Shown one piece after another: positions 10,601 to 22,006 of a stretch of 64,000 nucleotides of DNA; the stretch's first letter is position 1, and each line of letters starts with the position of its first letter. The position numbers and the translations under genes were made by a program. Source of the stretch: Magicicada septendecula (lineage: Eukaryota; Arthropoda; Insecta; Hemiptera; Cicadidae). The DNA lies in contig CM068367.1 of NCBI GenBank assembly GCA_034769895.1, positions 128,266,927 through 128,330,926 on the forward strand, given 5' to 3'. The notes beneath the pieces were generated by a model that worked only from the letters and a program-made list of their open reading frames with translations, ran no database searches and was not told the origin of the DNA.

Positions 10601-12162
10601 ATAAAAGATTAAGCGTCATTTTCGTACTCTCCACCCCAAAAACAGACGCTATTTTATATAAGTAAATAATTTTATAAACGGGGGAGGCACGCTCAATGGA
10701 ATGTCCTCAGGCATTCCACCAATCAAAATGGTTATAGCAAGGCTTGGTCAAAAAACCGACGCTAGAAAAATCGTCATTATTGTACTGTCGACGAAGGAGA
10801 CAAGACGAGTCGATCCGGACGCCAGAAGAGGAGAGTTAACGTAACCTGTGCGAGCGTCGAATGTAAACATTTGGTCGACCTAATCAAATTGTTCTAAAAG
10901 TGTTGAACGTTTTAATTAACGACGGAATATAGTTGAGTGACAGTGCGATAACGATTGTAAAGTGTATAATCCATTGCAACCGCGGGAATTTTAATTAAAA
11001 AGGGAGTATAGTGACATTAAATAATACTTAAGAAAATGATGACATGAATCAATAATATTTTACCACGAATAGTAATTAGACAATTTAACAGAACATTGCA
11101 GAGGCATTAAACCTCATTATGGTTATTCATATTTTTTAATAATTAATAAGAATTAATTGACAATCAAAATATGATAGAAAAAATTATAAAGTTTCCATAT
11201 TTATGAGAGATAATAATTTACCTGTTGAATATTATCCAATTTAGCGAGTAAGATGATTGTTTTTATACACTAAAGGAACGTCGAACCTTAGTAAAATTAA
11301 ATTCTATGTGATGTTAAAGAATTATCCTTTTTATTTAAATTAACTGGTATTATGCAGACACGCCAGGTCTAACCTATATGTTGACGTCAAACGTCTTTGA
11401 AGTTTTGTTGTGTTAATTAAGAATTTTATTTTGTTAATGGAATCACTCTCCTACTAATCAATTATTGTAGTAGTGTAATCTTCTAGTTCTGTATCTTGTA
11501 AACTCAAAGAACCCATGTTTATTGTAAAATAATTTAACTATCAATAGCGTGGAATGTTATGCCCGCGAAATCAGCATCACCACCCTGATATTGAAACATC
11601 ACCACCCTGATACTGAAAGAGAAATTTTAATAAATGTAATTATTATTGTGAAGTTCGACATTTTGTTTTAATTGTTTATCAAAACAAGATCATGAGAATT
11701 ATTACGGAATAAATTATATTTCAACCACAATGAATAGAGTTAACCAATTATTTCACTATATTAGACAGTTACAGGCTCTGTGGATAGCGTGCAATAGTTG
11801 GCACCACTTATGGCGCCAGCGAGAGAATTTTAAATAAATCTTGTATTTAGGTAATCGTGGTTACTCTACACGAAGACCAGAACATCACATCCAGTAAATA
11901 ATTCAAATAACCAAACTCTAATTTCAGTGAAAGTCTACTTAATCGATTCGTCTCGATGAAGAAAAATAAAACTCTAGTCAAACTACGAACTACAACCACA
12001 AGTGAACAGTTAAAAAATATTATCTTTAATTACTAATACAATTAAACCAACGACTTCATAATAATAAAATCACATCGAACCACAAAACCAATTCAATTAA
12101 ATAAACAAATCAGAAGATTTTAAAAATAATAAAAAATAAATCCTAAATAATCAAATTTTTAC
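10600..12162. other. Non-coding; possible decayed LTR/leader
   Basis: CpG content rises abruptly at about 10,600. A TATA-like TTTTATATAAG lies at 10,650-10,660. A short direct repeat CATCACCACCCTGATA occurs at 11,573 and 11,597. TGGCGCCAGCGAGAG at 11,814 resembles a retroelement primer-binding site, but no LTR pair or gag/pol was found. Confidence 0.35.
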
Positions 12163-12174
12163 GAGAGAGAATAC

Positions 12175-12332
12175 CTAGAGGTAGACCGAGGAAGAGGTGG
12201 GAAGATGGCGTTGCAGAGGACGCGAGAGACATGGGGATAAGAAACTGGAGGAGGGTTGCAGTGGATAGAGTGGATTGGAGGCGGAGATTGGTGGAGGCCA
12301 GGGCCCGACTTGGGCTGTAGCGCCATAGGAGA
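12175..12332 (+). mobile_element. 5'-truncated LINE end (RTE-type) with target duplication
   Basis: Encodes the final ~45 residues typical of insect RTE-like reverse transcriptase proteins: GRPRKRWEDGV, then NWRRVAVDR, DWRRRLVEARARLGL-stop. It ends in CTGTAGCGCC, the same end as the fragment at 16,240. The 12-bp sequence GAGAGAGAATAC occurs immediately before (12,163-12,174) and after (12,333-12,344), fitting a target-site duplication made by target-primed reverse transcription. Only about 160 bp were copied. Confidence 0.7.
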
Positions 12333-12344
12333 GAGAGAGAATAC

Positions 12345-12465
12345 TCGTTACATTACAAAGTGGCGATCCCAACGCGAGGCTTAACGGGTACGACTTCGTA
12401 TCATTATAAAGTGATGCAACCAACGTGTGGCTGTTAACCCATACGTAAAACGGAACATTACAATA
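12345..12465 (+). other. Short segment with two PBS-like motifs
   Basis: ACATTACAAAGTGGCGATCC at 12,350 resembles the junction between an insect gypsy-type LTR and its primer-binding site; a similar phrase (ATTATAAAGTGATGC) follows 45 bases later. No LTR partner is visible, so this is only suggestive. Confidence 0.25.
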
Positions 12466-12690
12466 TTAATTAAATAAGTGGATGCTTGAGTTCTGAAGAA
12501 ATTACGTATCAGCTAAAATGGTACCACCATGTCAGGTGGATTAAGACTATCCTCAACCTTCGTGAGGAAGGACTGTACTTTTGGATAAAATGTCTGTAGG
12601 TCGAACGAAGAGCTAGCTAAAGGTAGCTGCGATCTGATTCCTGTAATGAAATTAGACTCTCGCTGCGAGGGGCCGAGGGATGTCTAGTGT
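12466..12690 (+). repeat. Dispersed repeat (partner at 29.6 kb, inverted)
   Basis: Matches the reverse complement of 29,603-29,825 along about 220 bp, including CAGCTAAAATGGTACC, CCTTCGTGAGGAAGGACTG and CTCGCTGCGAG. Non-coding; class unknown. Confidence 0.7.
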
Positions 12691-13033
12691 TATCAAAATC
12701 TTTCCTGTCAATACTATACTAGTCATTTTTCTTTTTTAAATTCGAGTCTTGATTTCTTTCTTTCCATTTGTCTTCTGATTTCCTGAACGACTATTCTGTT
12801 CACCCGTTTATAAATTTCTCAGCAAAACCTTTCTTCCTTAATACGTTTGTGTCTCCTTTTTAACACCCACCATTCTGATCCATGTCATAATGCTATATTC
12901 CACACAGGCTAGTAAATAACTACCCATCAGGGAGGTCAAAATATTTTCAAGGAGGGGCAAACAATTTTCCAAAGGAGAAAAATATTTATATATTTTTCAT
13001 ACATACACGCATGCACATATTAGTTTATAATTC
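12691..13033. other. No gene recognised
   Basis: Pyrimidine-rich spacer between two dispersed repeats; no motif or reading frame of note. Confidence 0.6.
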
Positions 13034-13290
13034 TCATATCATAATAGAAATAAGTACACAGATTGTATTAATTGCTTTAATACAACAACACTGCCCAGCG
13101 ATCCACAGGAAGCAAATCGATGTCCACCTTTTCGGCTTGCACGCGTTGTGTTGGTATGGGTTTCGGCACTTTCCATTTAAAAAGCGTGCAAAAATAAGAA
13201 AATAAACATGAGTGAGGCCAGAAATAACGCGAATTTTGTGTGTGTGTGTCCTGCCGGCCTTTTTTATTGCGGTAATCACAATAATAAAAC
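13034..13290 (+). repeat. Dispersed repeat with (GT)n tract
   Basis: Inverted counterpart of 177-350. Contains TTCGGCTTGCACGCG and a GT run at 13,236-13,250. Short frames on both strands arise from the repeat itself and are not conserved with the other copy as protein. Confidence 0.7.
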
Positions 13291-13389
13291 TTTGGAAAAG
13301 TAAACATTACATAATTGAGATATGCTTGCCTGCCAGGAACGATATATTTTCACTCATACGTGATTTAAATTAAAATGAAAAATATCGAA

Positions 13390-13880
13390 TTTTGTTAATG
13401 TGAAATGAAATGTTTCCATAGAAACTACTTCTTTGTTGTCAATAACGTAATACACATATAAAACTTATAAAAATTTACCTCCTCCATCATCAACTAACAT
13501 TTTAATTTATAAAAAAAATTACCCCTCCCCCCTTCAACTACCCTTTTCATTTATAGATATTTCATCTACCTTTCTACAGTGGATTATTATGACCTTCTTT
13601 TCAGGATACTTTATTTATCAAAATTAAACACTTTACTCTTGTTAAAACGTAAAACGTTGCAGGTAAACTACCCCTTTCCCTTAACCGATCTTCACCAAAA
13701 ACAATAGGCCTTGAGTCCTCTACAATTCAGGGCTGTATGCAAAAAAATTATTTGATTCTGTTTGAATCTGCGGCTGTTATCGTTTGCCATAGAAAAAATT
13801 CTACACACAGACACTTTTCGAAAAAATCGGTAAGGAGAACCATACATGACTTCCACGCTCTCAGATTATATGTAAAATCA
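13390..13880 (+). repeat. Dispersed repeat, block B plus block A start
   Basis: Block B without the preceding hammerhead-like part, then 13,827-13,880 matches the first bases of block A (hairpin arm mutated: GTAAGG). The order B-then-A here, versus A-then-B elsewhere, is consistent with tandemly arranged copies. Confidence 0.7.
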
Positions 13881-14822
13881 TTTGTTACTGCCTTTATGCG
13901 TACCCGCAGTTATTTCGATAATGCGATTTTTGGGCTTAGATATGTAGTGAATATCGCACATAATTTTATGTAGTGAAAGAATTATACAAATTTTAATTTT
14001 GTATGTTGCAAAATAGTTGGCTGGTGATTGCAATTGATTTCGTTTGTCATTTTTTAATGGTACACGACTGTAGTAGTAATTTATCACCCGGTCTTGGCTG
14101 TGACACCAAAAATTGATTATGTTAGGTTACCATGAAAACTGAAATTATACATGGAAACCAATACGTGTGTAATGTAAAACTATTTTTTGTCTAAAACCAC
14201 GAAAAACCCAACTCGAAGTAAGGCGGAAGTGGCCCAAGGGTCAACTCCTTGCCTATTTTTATAGGCCTACATGTCACTTTTTTATGGCAGAACTCGTTTT
14301 TTTGGTAAAATTCGTTTTCCGACAAGTACTCGTTTTGTGACTAACAAAAAACAAACATCCATTGTGTACACAATTTGTAGAGCATATGTTGTCATTCCTT
14401 AATACAGTGTTTTTTTGTTTTTTCATTAACCATAAATATTTCTATTTTTCATTTTGTATTTGCTGTTGTTTTTTCCAATTTGTAAACTTAAAAACGTTAG
14501 GTTCTTTATTTTAAGTGTTACTCTGTTATAAGCATTGTATTACACGTTTAATGTTATGTTTTCTCAACCACAGCTTTTATTTATTTTAACAGTAAACTAA
14601 AAACCCAAAACCATTATTACCTAACTACCAAATGAAAACAACACGTATTTTTGTTTTACATTAAGACATAGGGCAATTTACAATTAGTACACTTCTTCTT
14701 TTCCACACCGTAATATATCGATACAATCGCATACTAAAAACATGGAAATGTATTACGGTACTCATACAGTTCCAATCATTTACTTGAATTCGGTTCGATA
14801 ATTCCTAAAAAAATAGAATTTT
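13881..14822. other. No gene recognised
   Basis: AT-rich, T-runs, no motif. Frames of up to about 78 codons overlap the repeat boundary and carry no recognisable domain. Confidence 0.6.
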
Positions 14823-15312
14823 GTCAAAGTGAAATAAAATGTTTCATAGAATCTACTTCTTTGTTGTCAATAACGTAGTACACATATAAAACCTATCCCC
14901 TTCCTCTTCAACTACCCTTTTCATTTATAGATATTTCATCTACCTTTCTACAGTGAATTATTATGACCTTCTTTTAAGGATACTTTATTTATCAAAATTA
15001 AGCACTTTACTTTTGTTAAAACGTAAAAGGTTGCAGGTAAACTACCCCTTCCCCTTAACCGATCTTCACCAAAATCAATAGGCCTCGAGTCTTCTACAAT
15101 TCAGGCGGGTATGCAAAAAATTATTTGATTCTGTTTGAACTTGCGGTAGTTATCGTTTGCCATAGAACAAATTCTACACAGACACTTTTCGAAAAATGAC
15201 TTTTTTCATGTTTTGAGGGTAGTACAATCAGAACCAGCCCTTATCTCGAACACGATTTTTTTCGCCATCACCATAATTTCATTTCCTTATGGAACACGGA
15301 AGTAAAAACTCT
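14823..15312 (+). repeat. Dispersed repeat, block B (long version)
   Basis: Matches 56,830-57,300 through the extra distal part (ATTTCCTTATGGAACA near 15,280) that the 5-kb copy lacks. Non-coding. Confidence 0.75.
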
Positions 15313-16205
15313 CGATATTTTTTTATAATATGAAGCCTGATAGCCCATTTTTAGCAAACGCAACGTATAAAGAACTGAGTTGAACATCTGGACCGGATGA
15401 GCTATGATAGATTATTTTGTAAATGACAGAACACAAAAACTACAGGATCATACGGCGACCGAGAAAGCGTCTGATAACGTAACAGGTAATACAACACACC
15501 ATTCGTAGACGGAACAGATTTAATCAGAAAAATGTTTTAACGGTGAATTGACTTTAACGACTTTCTGGACGTATATTTGGTATTTCTTTTAATACCGACG
15601 TAGAACTCCTTGATATGAAAAACGACGGTACTTTTCATGCCAGTGACTTAGCTCTAAACTGATTTTATCTTAAGAGTTACAGAATTTTTTTCATGTAACC
15701 TGTTTACACTCGGCTGTAACGCTAATTCAACAATATTATTTCGCTTCGGTACGTTTTTTTTCTTCATCGCCATGAACGCAAGGAAGCGAGGATCATGGCT
15801 CGCTCGAATGGTGGTGAATAATATCGCTCGACTGTACTCCGAGGTTGCGCCAAACGATTATTCTTCAACGACCATTATATTTCAAGTTTCTCGCTCCCAT
15901 TTGTGCATAATTTATCGACAACTTACGTGGAACAATCGGTATCCTAGCACAATACCATTCCGTACCGCACGATCTAGATATAAAACGTACAACGCGTAAA
16001 TCACTACGACACGAGGTAAAAAGCGTGTACATACACATGGAGTATATAATTACCACGTCTGTCAAGTAAAGTTTATTACAACTTCGATTCTGTGCACGCT
16101 ATAGTATTTTTAACGATTCACTTTAGAAAAAGATTATAACTACAATTATAAATAATAAACTAAATAAAATTAATAGGGGATGCTTGGCCAATAATTCGGA
16201 AGTCC
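15313..16205. other. No gene recognised
   Basis: Mixed-composition sequence; 15,772-15,999 is a 75-codon frame without recognisable motif. Confidence 0.55.
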
Positions 16206-16206
16206 C

Positions 16207-16578
16207 ATACTACTACTACTACTACTACTCCACGGCGCTACAGCTCATGAAGAGCCCTGGCCTCCAGAATGACGTGCCTCCACTCCTCTCTATCCTGGGC
16301 GACTCTTCGCCACCCTTCTGATCCCCCAGTCTTCTCATATCTTCATCTACATTGTCCGTCCATCTTCTTCTAGGCCTCCCTCTTGGTCCTCCAGTGAATA
16401 CTTTTTCCACTGCTCTTTCCTCTGTTATTTTTTTTACGTGACCTGCCCACCTAATTCTGCCTTGTTTTATTGCTGTGACGATGTCCAGTTCCTTGTATAG
16501 ATCGTACAATTCGGCGTTTGTCCTCATACGCCACATTCCGGTATCCAGTACACCTCCGTATATCCTCCTCAAAATTAA
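16207..16578 (-). pseudogene. LINE (RTE-type) C-terminal tail
   Basis: About 115 codons on the minus strand read the C-terminal region of an RTE-like reverse transcriptase: WRMRTNAELYDLYKEL, RIRWAGHVK, then GRPRRRWTDNV, ending near CTGTAGCGCC and a (GTA)n run (16,207-16,230) that acts as its 3' microsatellite tail. The reverse-transcriptase core is missing, so this is a 5'-truncated insertion. It abuts the start of the transposase at 16,580, suggesting insertion into the transposon's 5' region. Confidence 0.7.
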
Positions 16579-16579
16579 T

Positions 16580-17955
16580 ATGTCCCCCAAAAGTTACAAA
16601 TTGAGTTCAAAAACTCTGCATAGCCAGACTCGTGAGGTAGCGTGGAATGTGTATAATTTCATGAAGAGTGAGGCTGAAAGTGCGAAACCTCTCTTAGATT
16701 TCCATAAAGTACAAGAGCGTGTTGCAAAAGCGACGGGTATTTCTCATAGCTCCGTGAGGAGAATAATAAAGGAAGCTCAGCAGCTACACAGTCCAGATGC
16801 AGAAGCGGGAACGTCATTTAGCACACCGGGAAAGAAACACCGCGTTCGTAAACCTATAACCGGGCTTGACGATTTTGATAAAGGTGTAATTAGGAGAACA
16901 GTTCGGAATTTTTACATTGAAGAAAAGTGTCTCCCAACGGTAAAAAAGCTGTTAGAAAAATTAAAAGAATCTATCAACTTTAAAGGCAGCAGTAGCAGCC
17001 TAAAAATTATCTTGAAGGAAATAGGCTTTAGGTGGGTAAAAACTAAAAATAATCGACCTGAGTTAACAGAAATTCACGAAATAAGGGCTATGAGAATACA
17101 TTATTTACAAAACATAAAAAAATGTAGAGAAGAAGGCAGAATGAATGTACATACATTCATAGCAGCCACACACTTCCGTACACCTGGAATAATCAGATTC
17201 AGCCTGGTGGCTACGCACTGTTCCAGTTGCGAAAGGACAAAGATTAATTATTGTTCACGCCGGCAGTCAATACGGGTTTGTTCCAAACGCACTGCTGATT
17301 TTTAAATCTAACCAAAAGACAGGAGATTACCACGATAACATGAACGCTGACAACTACAGACGTTGGATTGAAGAAAAATTGGTCCCGAATTTGCCCGCCA
17401 ACAGTGTGTTGGTTATTGACAATGCCAGCTGTCATAATGTACAGCTAGAAAAAACACCGTCTAATTCTACGAAACGTGATATGCAAGACTGGCTAACACG
17501 ACACGCAGTACCGTTCCGTCCTGATATGGTTAAAGCAGAACTTTATGAAGTTGTTAAAATGTATAAATCAAACTTTAAAACATACTTAATATATCAAATT
17601 CTGCAAAGCAGAGGACATTTAGTTATAAGGCTTCCCTCTTACCACCCTGAACTAAATCCTATAGAGATGATGTCGTCAGAAATTAAGCGAGGTGTTGCTG
17701 AAAAAATGTAACGTTTAATTTAAATGATGTGAAAAACTTATGTGAAGAAAAAATTTCAACTGTGACTGTTGAAGATTGGGAAAAAAGATGCAAACATGAA
17801 CTGTAGAAAGCATTGAAAAAGAATATCTGGAAAAGGAAGCTATTGTTGATGAAACAGTAGACCGCTTCATAATAAAATTAATCTTGGAGAAGAGAGTAGT
17901 TCAGACACTTCCGACGATTTTGCTGAAGAGGAAGATGGTAATATCTCATGAATAG
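16580..17955 (+). pseudogene. IS630/Tc1/mariner-type transposase, broken (DD82E-like)
   Basis: From Met 16,580 (MSPKSYK) an N-terminal helix-turn-helix region is readable (AKATGISHSSVRRIIKEAQ), then a linker. The frame breaks near 17,140-17,190: the expected first-Asp motif reads ECTYIHSSHT after a frame change, so that Asp appears lost. Reading resumes through LIIVHAGSQYGFVPNALL and NADNYRRWIEEKL, then VLVIDNASCHN with the second Asp and LPSYHPELNPIE with the Glu. By my count 81 residues separate them, matching the long-spacing DD82E (Sailor) group rather than classic D34. A last shift after 17,711 leads into an acidic tail to about 17,952. No terminal repeats were found. Confidence 0.75.
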
Positions 17956-18049
17956 AGGTACTGCCTGACAGCAACTAAAAACTTCCTTCAAACGTAAGTT
18001 TTTGTAGTTAAATAACTCCAATTTTTTTGTAAGTGTAGTACAAATTTTA

Positions 18050-18072
18050 TTATATATATATATATATATATT
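18050..18072. repeat. (TA)n microsatellite
   Basis: AT dinucleotide run between the transposase tail and the hairpin MITE. Confidence 0.9.
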
Positions 18073-18108
18073 AATTAATATTTGCTCAATTATTCTTGTT
18101 TATATTTT

Positions 18109-18325
18109 TTATTATTATTAATAATAAATAAAACTTTTCTTACAAGAATATTTTTTTTTGTATTTTTTGAATATATAAAACTATTTCGATAGTATAAATT
18201 ATCATCATCAAAACTATGATGATGATAGTTTATACTATCGAGAAACAGTGCCTTATTAAAAAAATACAAAAAAAATATATTCTTGTAAGAAAAGTTGTAT
18301 TTATTGTTAATAATATTAAAAAAAT
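18109..18325. mobile_element. Hairpin MITE, copy 1
   Basis: Long imperfect inverted repeat of about 100 bp per arm. The left arm has AACTTTTCTTACAAGAATAT and the right arm its complement (near 18,270-18,290); the centre folds on ATAGTATAAA-TTATCATCATC and its mirror. No coding capacity. A diverged relative lies at 29,893-30,060, so this is a dispersed family. Superfamily not assigned. Confidence 0.65.
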
Positions 18326-18329
18326 AATT

Positions 18330-18730
18330 AAATATGAATAGATCAAAATGTTCTCGAATTTATAATTTTAAAATAAATTTAGGTTACGTACATTAAAAAC
18401 AATGCAAATAACAAATATATCAAAAACTGTAAATGACTGTTTTCAAAGTAATGAGTACATGTACTACTATGTTACACATACTAAGTAACATCAGTGATGT
18501 TAAGTAACAAAATAGATAAAGTTAAAATGTAAATAGATTTCTGGCAAGAACATCATAAGCATGCAAGTTTTGTTTTGAAGGGACTGTACGTGTTAGAGAG
18601 ACACAGTTATCGCATACTCTCCTCTCTCGAGTACTTTTTGAGTGGGGGTAATTCATACATTGGGTCTGCGCCGATGACTGTTCAGGAATCACTGGCGGGC
18701 CTATAAGTATATTTCACACCAATTTTTGAG
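18330..18730. other. No gene recognised
   Basis: AT-rich flank; small local repeat of AAGTAACA near 18,480-18,510. Confidence 0.55.
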
Positions 18731-18734
18731 GTCG

Positions 18735-19126
18735 TTAAATGGTGGTAGGGATTGGCAGAAATCTAACAATTTCGATGATGAGTCCAAGACCTTTTGATTT
18801 TGTAGACGCTGGGTGTAATTCAGATGGCCGTAACTTATGCCAGGCAGATTTTAGAGTGTTTTCCGGAATACTTTGCCAGGCATCGGCGATCCGACTGAAT
18901 TTTCTACGCAACACAACACTTATTGTACCGTGTACACAAGTACGAAATACCAATTCTCGAAATCAGTACCTTCAGCAATCCGTTCTCCTGACTATTTTAT
19001 TAGAACCCCGGCCATAATCAGCACGTTTCTGGTTTACCACGGGTATAATTAAAGCGTATGTTACTCATTTTTAATAAAGAAAAAGAAAAAAGTTTGAGTG
19101 GGTGACGAATTAGTAAGATTCCACTG
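18735..19126 (-). mobile_element. Tigger/pogo-like relic (minus strand)
   Basis: Read on the minus strand the right end begins CAGTGGAATCTTACTAATTC, similar to the ends of the 7-kb Tigger element, and is followed by TA at 19,127-19,128. Downstream, minus-strand codons near 18,790-18,900 encode RIADAWQSIP-NTLKSAW-KL, the IADAW...W-KL pattern seen in pogo/Tigger DDE domains. The rest of the transposase and the other terminus are missing or unrecognisable. Confidence 0.5.
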
Positions 19127-19129
19127 TAC

Positions 19130-19675
19130 ATACAAAACAATACTGTATATTTCTGTTTTTCGAAACGAGCATCATACGCACGCTTTGGTAGGAGCGCAGT
19201 TTTCCTCCCCTGGCCCAGCATGTAACTTCTTTCCTACGTATAGAGGGACCTACAGTTCAATGCAGACTATAGCAGCTGGCTGCAGGAAGGTGTGTAACAA
19301 ACAAAAGGGCATTGTGCTGTGCGTGCAGGCGCGCACCTTACTATCGTCACGTTCACGCGATCCAGCAGTTACGCTAACGGCCAGCATGCGACGCGACACA
19401 CCGCATTCCCTCTATGCCGTTTGCATTTATTTGTACTGTATGTGCCATGAAACGCTTGCTACGATAACAACACCGCGATAAGTAATCATGCGCTACGAAC
19501 TACCCATTTTAGAAACATTGTTAGTGTACGCTAGCCGAGTATTACCCGTTTAAAAAAATTCACTACAGATGATGAGACAAAATGAAAAAAATACTGGGTA
19601 AAATAAACTATTCATGTAATACTTCTTTGCTCTAAGATTCCTACAGCCTCTCACATTCACACACACCTCAAATCA
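19130..19675. other. No gene recognised
   Basis: Includes a plus-strand frame of 127 codons (19,098-19,481), which begins inside the Tigger end and shows no domain; judged chance. Confidence 0.5.
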
Positions 19676-19679
19676 TTCT

Positions 19680-20400
19680 CTACGTCATTTATCCGTCTTT
19701 TCTCTAGGTCTTCCTCTAATTGTTTTGCCCCTACTGGTTTCAAGTCTGCGATTCATTCAGTTTTTCTGCTATCATCAATTCGTCTTACGTGACCCAGCCA
19801 TTGTAAATCTTCTGCTCTTGATGAATCGGAGTGTCACCAACGTGTACTAACTGAGCCGGTACATTAATTTCTTCGTATTCTCCAGGCCCATCTTCAGTTT
19901 GCCAAGGTCCAAAGATGTTTCGCAGAATTTTACGCCGAAATATTTTAAGCTGTTGTTCATCTCCATTAGTTAATGTCCAGGCTTCGCATGCACAGGTCAT
20001 TGTTGGTCAAATAAGACTTCTATATATGGTTACCTTTAATTGTGTGCTTAGTAACGTGGATTTGAGTAACGTTTCATAGTAATAACACCTATTTCAACTT
20101 TCAATACGAGACTTTATTTCATTACTACAGGAGTCAGTCTGGGTATTTTGCGATACTAAGTAAGAAAACTGATAACACGTTAAAATATGTTGTTAATTTT
20201 CATAAAATGTTAATGTTAATTAATTGGGTTAGCACCTTGTCTGCCGCATTTCTTCGGACTTCCATATAGTTACTTCTACCCTCATTTATTTTTAGCCCCA
20301 TATTTTGGTCCTCATTATCTACTGCTTTATTTCTCGTTTTATCAATAACCACTAAATTGTCAACAATTTCTGTAATACAACTTATCAATCTCATATACAA
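19680..20400 (-). pseudogene. Non-LTR reverse transcriptase, C-terminal half, decayed
   Basis: Two minus-strand pieces belong to one LINE. Upstream (20,400-20,200): LVVIDKTRNKAVDN and NMGLKINEGRSNYMEVRRNA, the region just after the YADD motif in insect LINEs. Downstream (20,000-19,785): CEAWTLTNGDEQQLKIFRRKILRNIFGP, the standard C-terminal tail, followed by a decayed GRPR-type end near 19,700. The D-D catalytic motif itself is not readable and the frame is broken between the pieces. Confidence 0.65.
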
Positions 20401-20508
20401 ATCTTTATATTATCTTATACTTTCCTGTGCCCATAAAATATACACATCCTGTACGTGTAGATTTTTACAAACGTCATTGTCACTCCATGTCAACATTTGA
20501 CATTAACA

Positions 20509-20608
20509 CATTTCTTCTGGAAGGAAGAAACGTTTAACCAGCACTATCCTTATAGTGACATTTCTTCTGGAAGGAAGAAACGTTTAACCAGCACTATCCT
20601 TATAGTGA
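20509..20608. repeat. 50-bp perfect tandem duplication
   Basis: Two identical adjacent 50-bp units (each containing CTGGAAGGAAGAAACG and CCTTATAGTGACA). Identity implies a recent local duplication or an assembly artefact. No function evident. Confidence 0.85.
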
Positions 20609-20609
20609 C

Positions 20610-20928
20610 ATTCTCCGTTAAACGTGTAACGCAAAATTTGAGCAATCGCTAATTTTACTAAATCAAACTATGCTGAACGCAAAGAAATATGTATGTTTTA
20701 GAAAGCGGGGAGGTAGTGAAACGCCTGCACCGTTAGGCGGCATTACTTGAAAGAAATTAGCTTGTAAAAACTGTAGGGTAAAGCGATAGGTTAGCAACGC
20801 CGGCCTTGGGGCTGACGGCTATAAGGGAGGTAATTTTAGGCTGTCACGTTTTGGGACATAACTATCATAAAATGTATTATTCGCTAGGATATTAAGGATG
20901 TTTGCCAATGTTGTAAACTCTAAGTGCA
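20610..20928. other. No gene recognised
   Basis: Spacer of higher GC content before the candidate LTR; no frame or repeat recognised. Confidence 0.5.
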
Positions 20929-21988
20929 TGTAACAATAGATACCGTTATGTGAGAGAGAGCGATGTGTGAGTGAGATAAATAGAGACGCTAGTTTTTTTA
21001 AGCACGTGGGACGCGGAAAACGTTCGGCAAATCAGAAAAAGCGTCATGTTGTGCGCGGGAGGTTTTCGCTAAGGAGATTGGGCGATTTTGTATTTAGCGC
21101 TAGTTTAAACCTATGGGATTGTTTTTCTCTCGAGACTTGGTAAGGGGGAAATTCAAAGCGAGTATAAAATATGAACTTGAAGAGAAATTAGTTAGTCTTC
21201 TTTATACCGGCGAAACTACACTGAAGAGACTCGCGTACGATGTTTTTGCGTTAACTATATAGATATGTTTTATTAGTAACTTAAAGAATAAAGTAAATTC
21301 GCAGAAGTGAACGGAAGTAAGGGAACGTGGTAATTGTTAACACTAAAGTTATAAAGTTTAATAAACAGTAATAAGTAAATGAGTGAATGTTCGGAGTAGT
21401 AACGAATAACGAAAAATAAATACTGCATATAAATTCTCATCAATCCGGTATATTGTGGTGAAATCACTGAAGAGAGCGAATTAGTTCGGGTTAAAGTCAC
21501 GACGGTATGAGATAATCGAGAAGCACGCGACGCGAACTGTGTTAGATGCACTTAAGGTAAATTGAATAATACAGTACGTGTAAACCAGAGTGTATAATTA
21601 TACGACATAATTGTATATATCACCAAAATGTCAAGTGTAGTGTACATCTGTGATAAAGTGAATTAGTGCATTCATAACCAGGATTAACACGCAACAAACA
21701 GCTGCTGACGACTCATCGACCTGCAACACCTTAAGGACTACGCACATCGGAAGGATTCTCCACGCAAGTAACAAATAAATGAACATTTGATTCTATATTG
21801 TTTCATAAATATATATTTGTAATCAAATATAGTGACTCAATTTGTCTAAAAAGAACTCATTGCCATTAAATAACATTCAAATTGTAAGGTAAAAACTATC
21901 CAAGTCATATTAAGAAATTTTGTAGTAAATAAATGCAAATAAATCATTAAAAGTTGATTCATATATTTTAATTTGTGTTTATTATTAC
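20929..21988 (+). mobile_element. Candidate gypsy-like 5' LTR
   Basis: Begins TGTAACAATA and ends TATTATTAC, short inverted termini of LTR style. Immediately after comes TGGCGCCCTGAGGTACAA (21,989-22,006), which looks like a tRNA primer-binding site. A TATA box (TATAAAAT, 21,163-21,170) precedes an initiator-like TTAGTC (21,192-21,197) at the right spacing. No gag or pol follows and no 3' LTR is present, so this would be a truncated or solo end. The missing final base of a canonical ACA end is a weakness. Confidence 0.45.
21163..21197 (+). promoter_or_regulatory. TATA box plus initiator-like core promoter
   Basis: TATAAAAT followed 29 bases later by TTAGTC, close to the arthropod initiator pattern. 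It sits inside the candidate LTR where a U3/R boundary would be expected. Confidence 0.4.
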
Positions 21989-22006
21989 TGGCGCCCTGAG
22001 GTACAA
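21989..22006 (+). other. Primer-binding-site-like sequence
   Basis: TGGCGCCCTGAGGTACAA; TGG at the start can pair with a tRNA 3' CCA end. Supports the LTR reading of the upstream 1.06 kb. Confidence 0.4.

Noticed and set aside
11814..11830. TGGCGCCAGCGAGAG as an LTR primer-binding site
   Set aside because: No convincing LTR end precedes it and no gag/pol follows; kept only as a remark in the regional entry.
19098..19481. 127-codon plus-strand frame
   Set aside because: Starts within a Tigger terminus and shows no domain or biased codon use.
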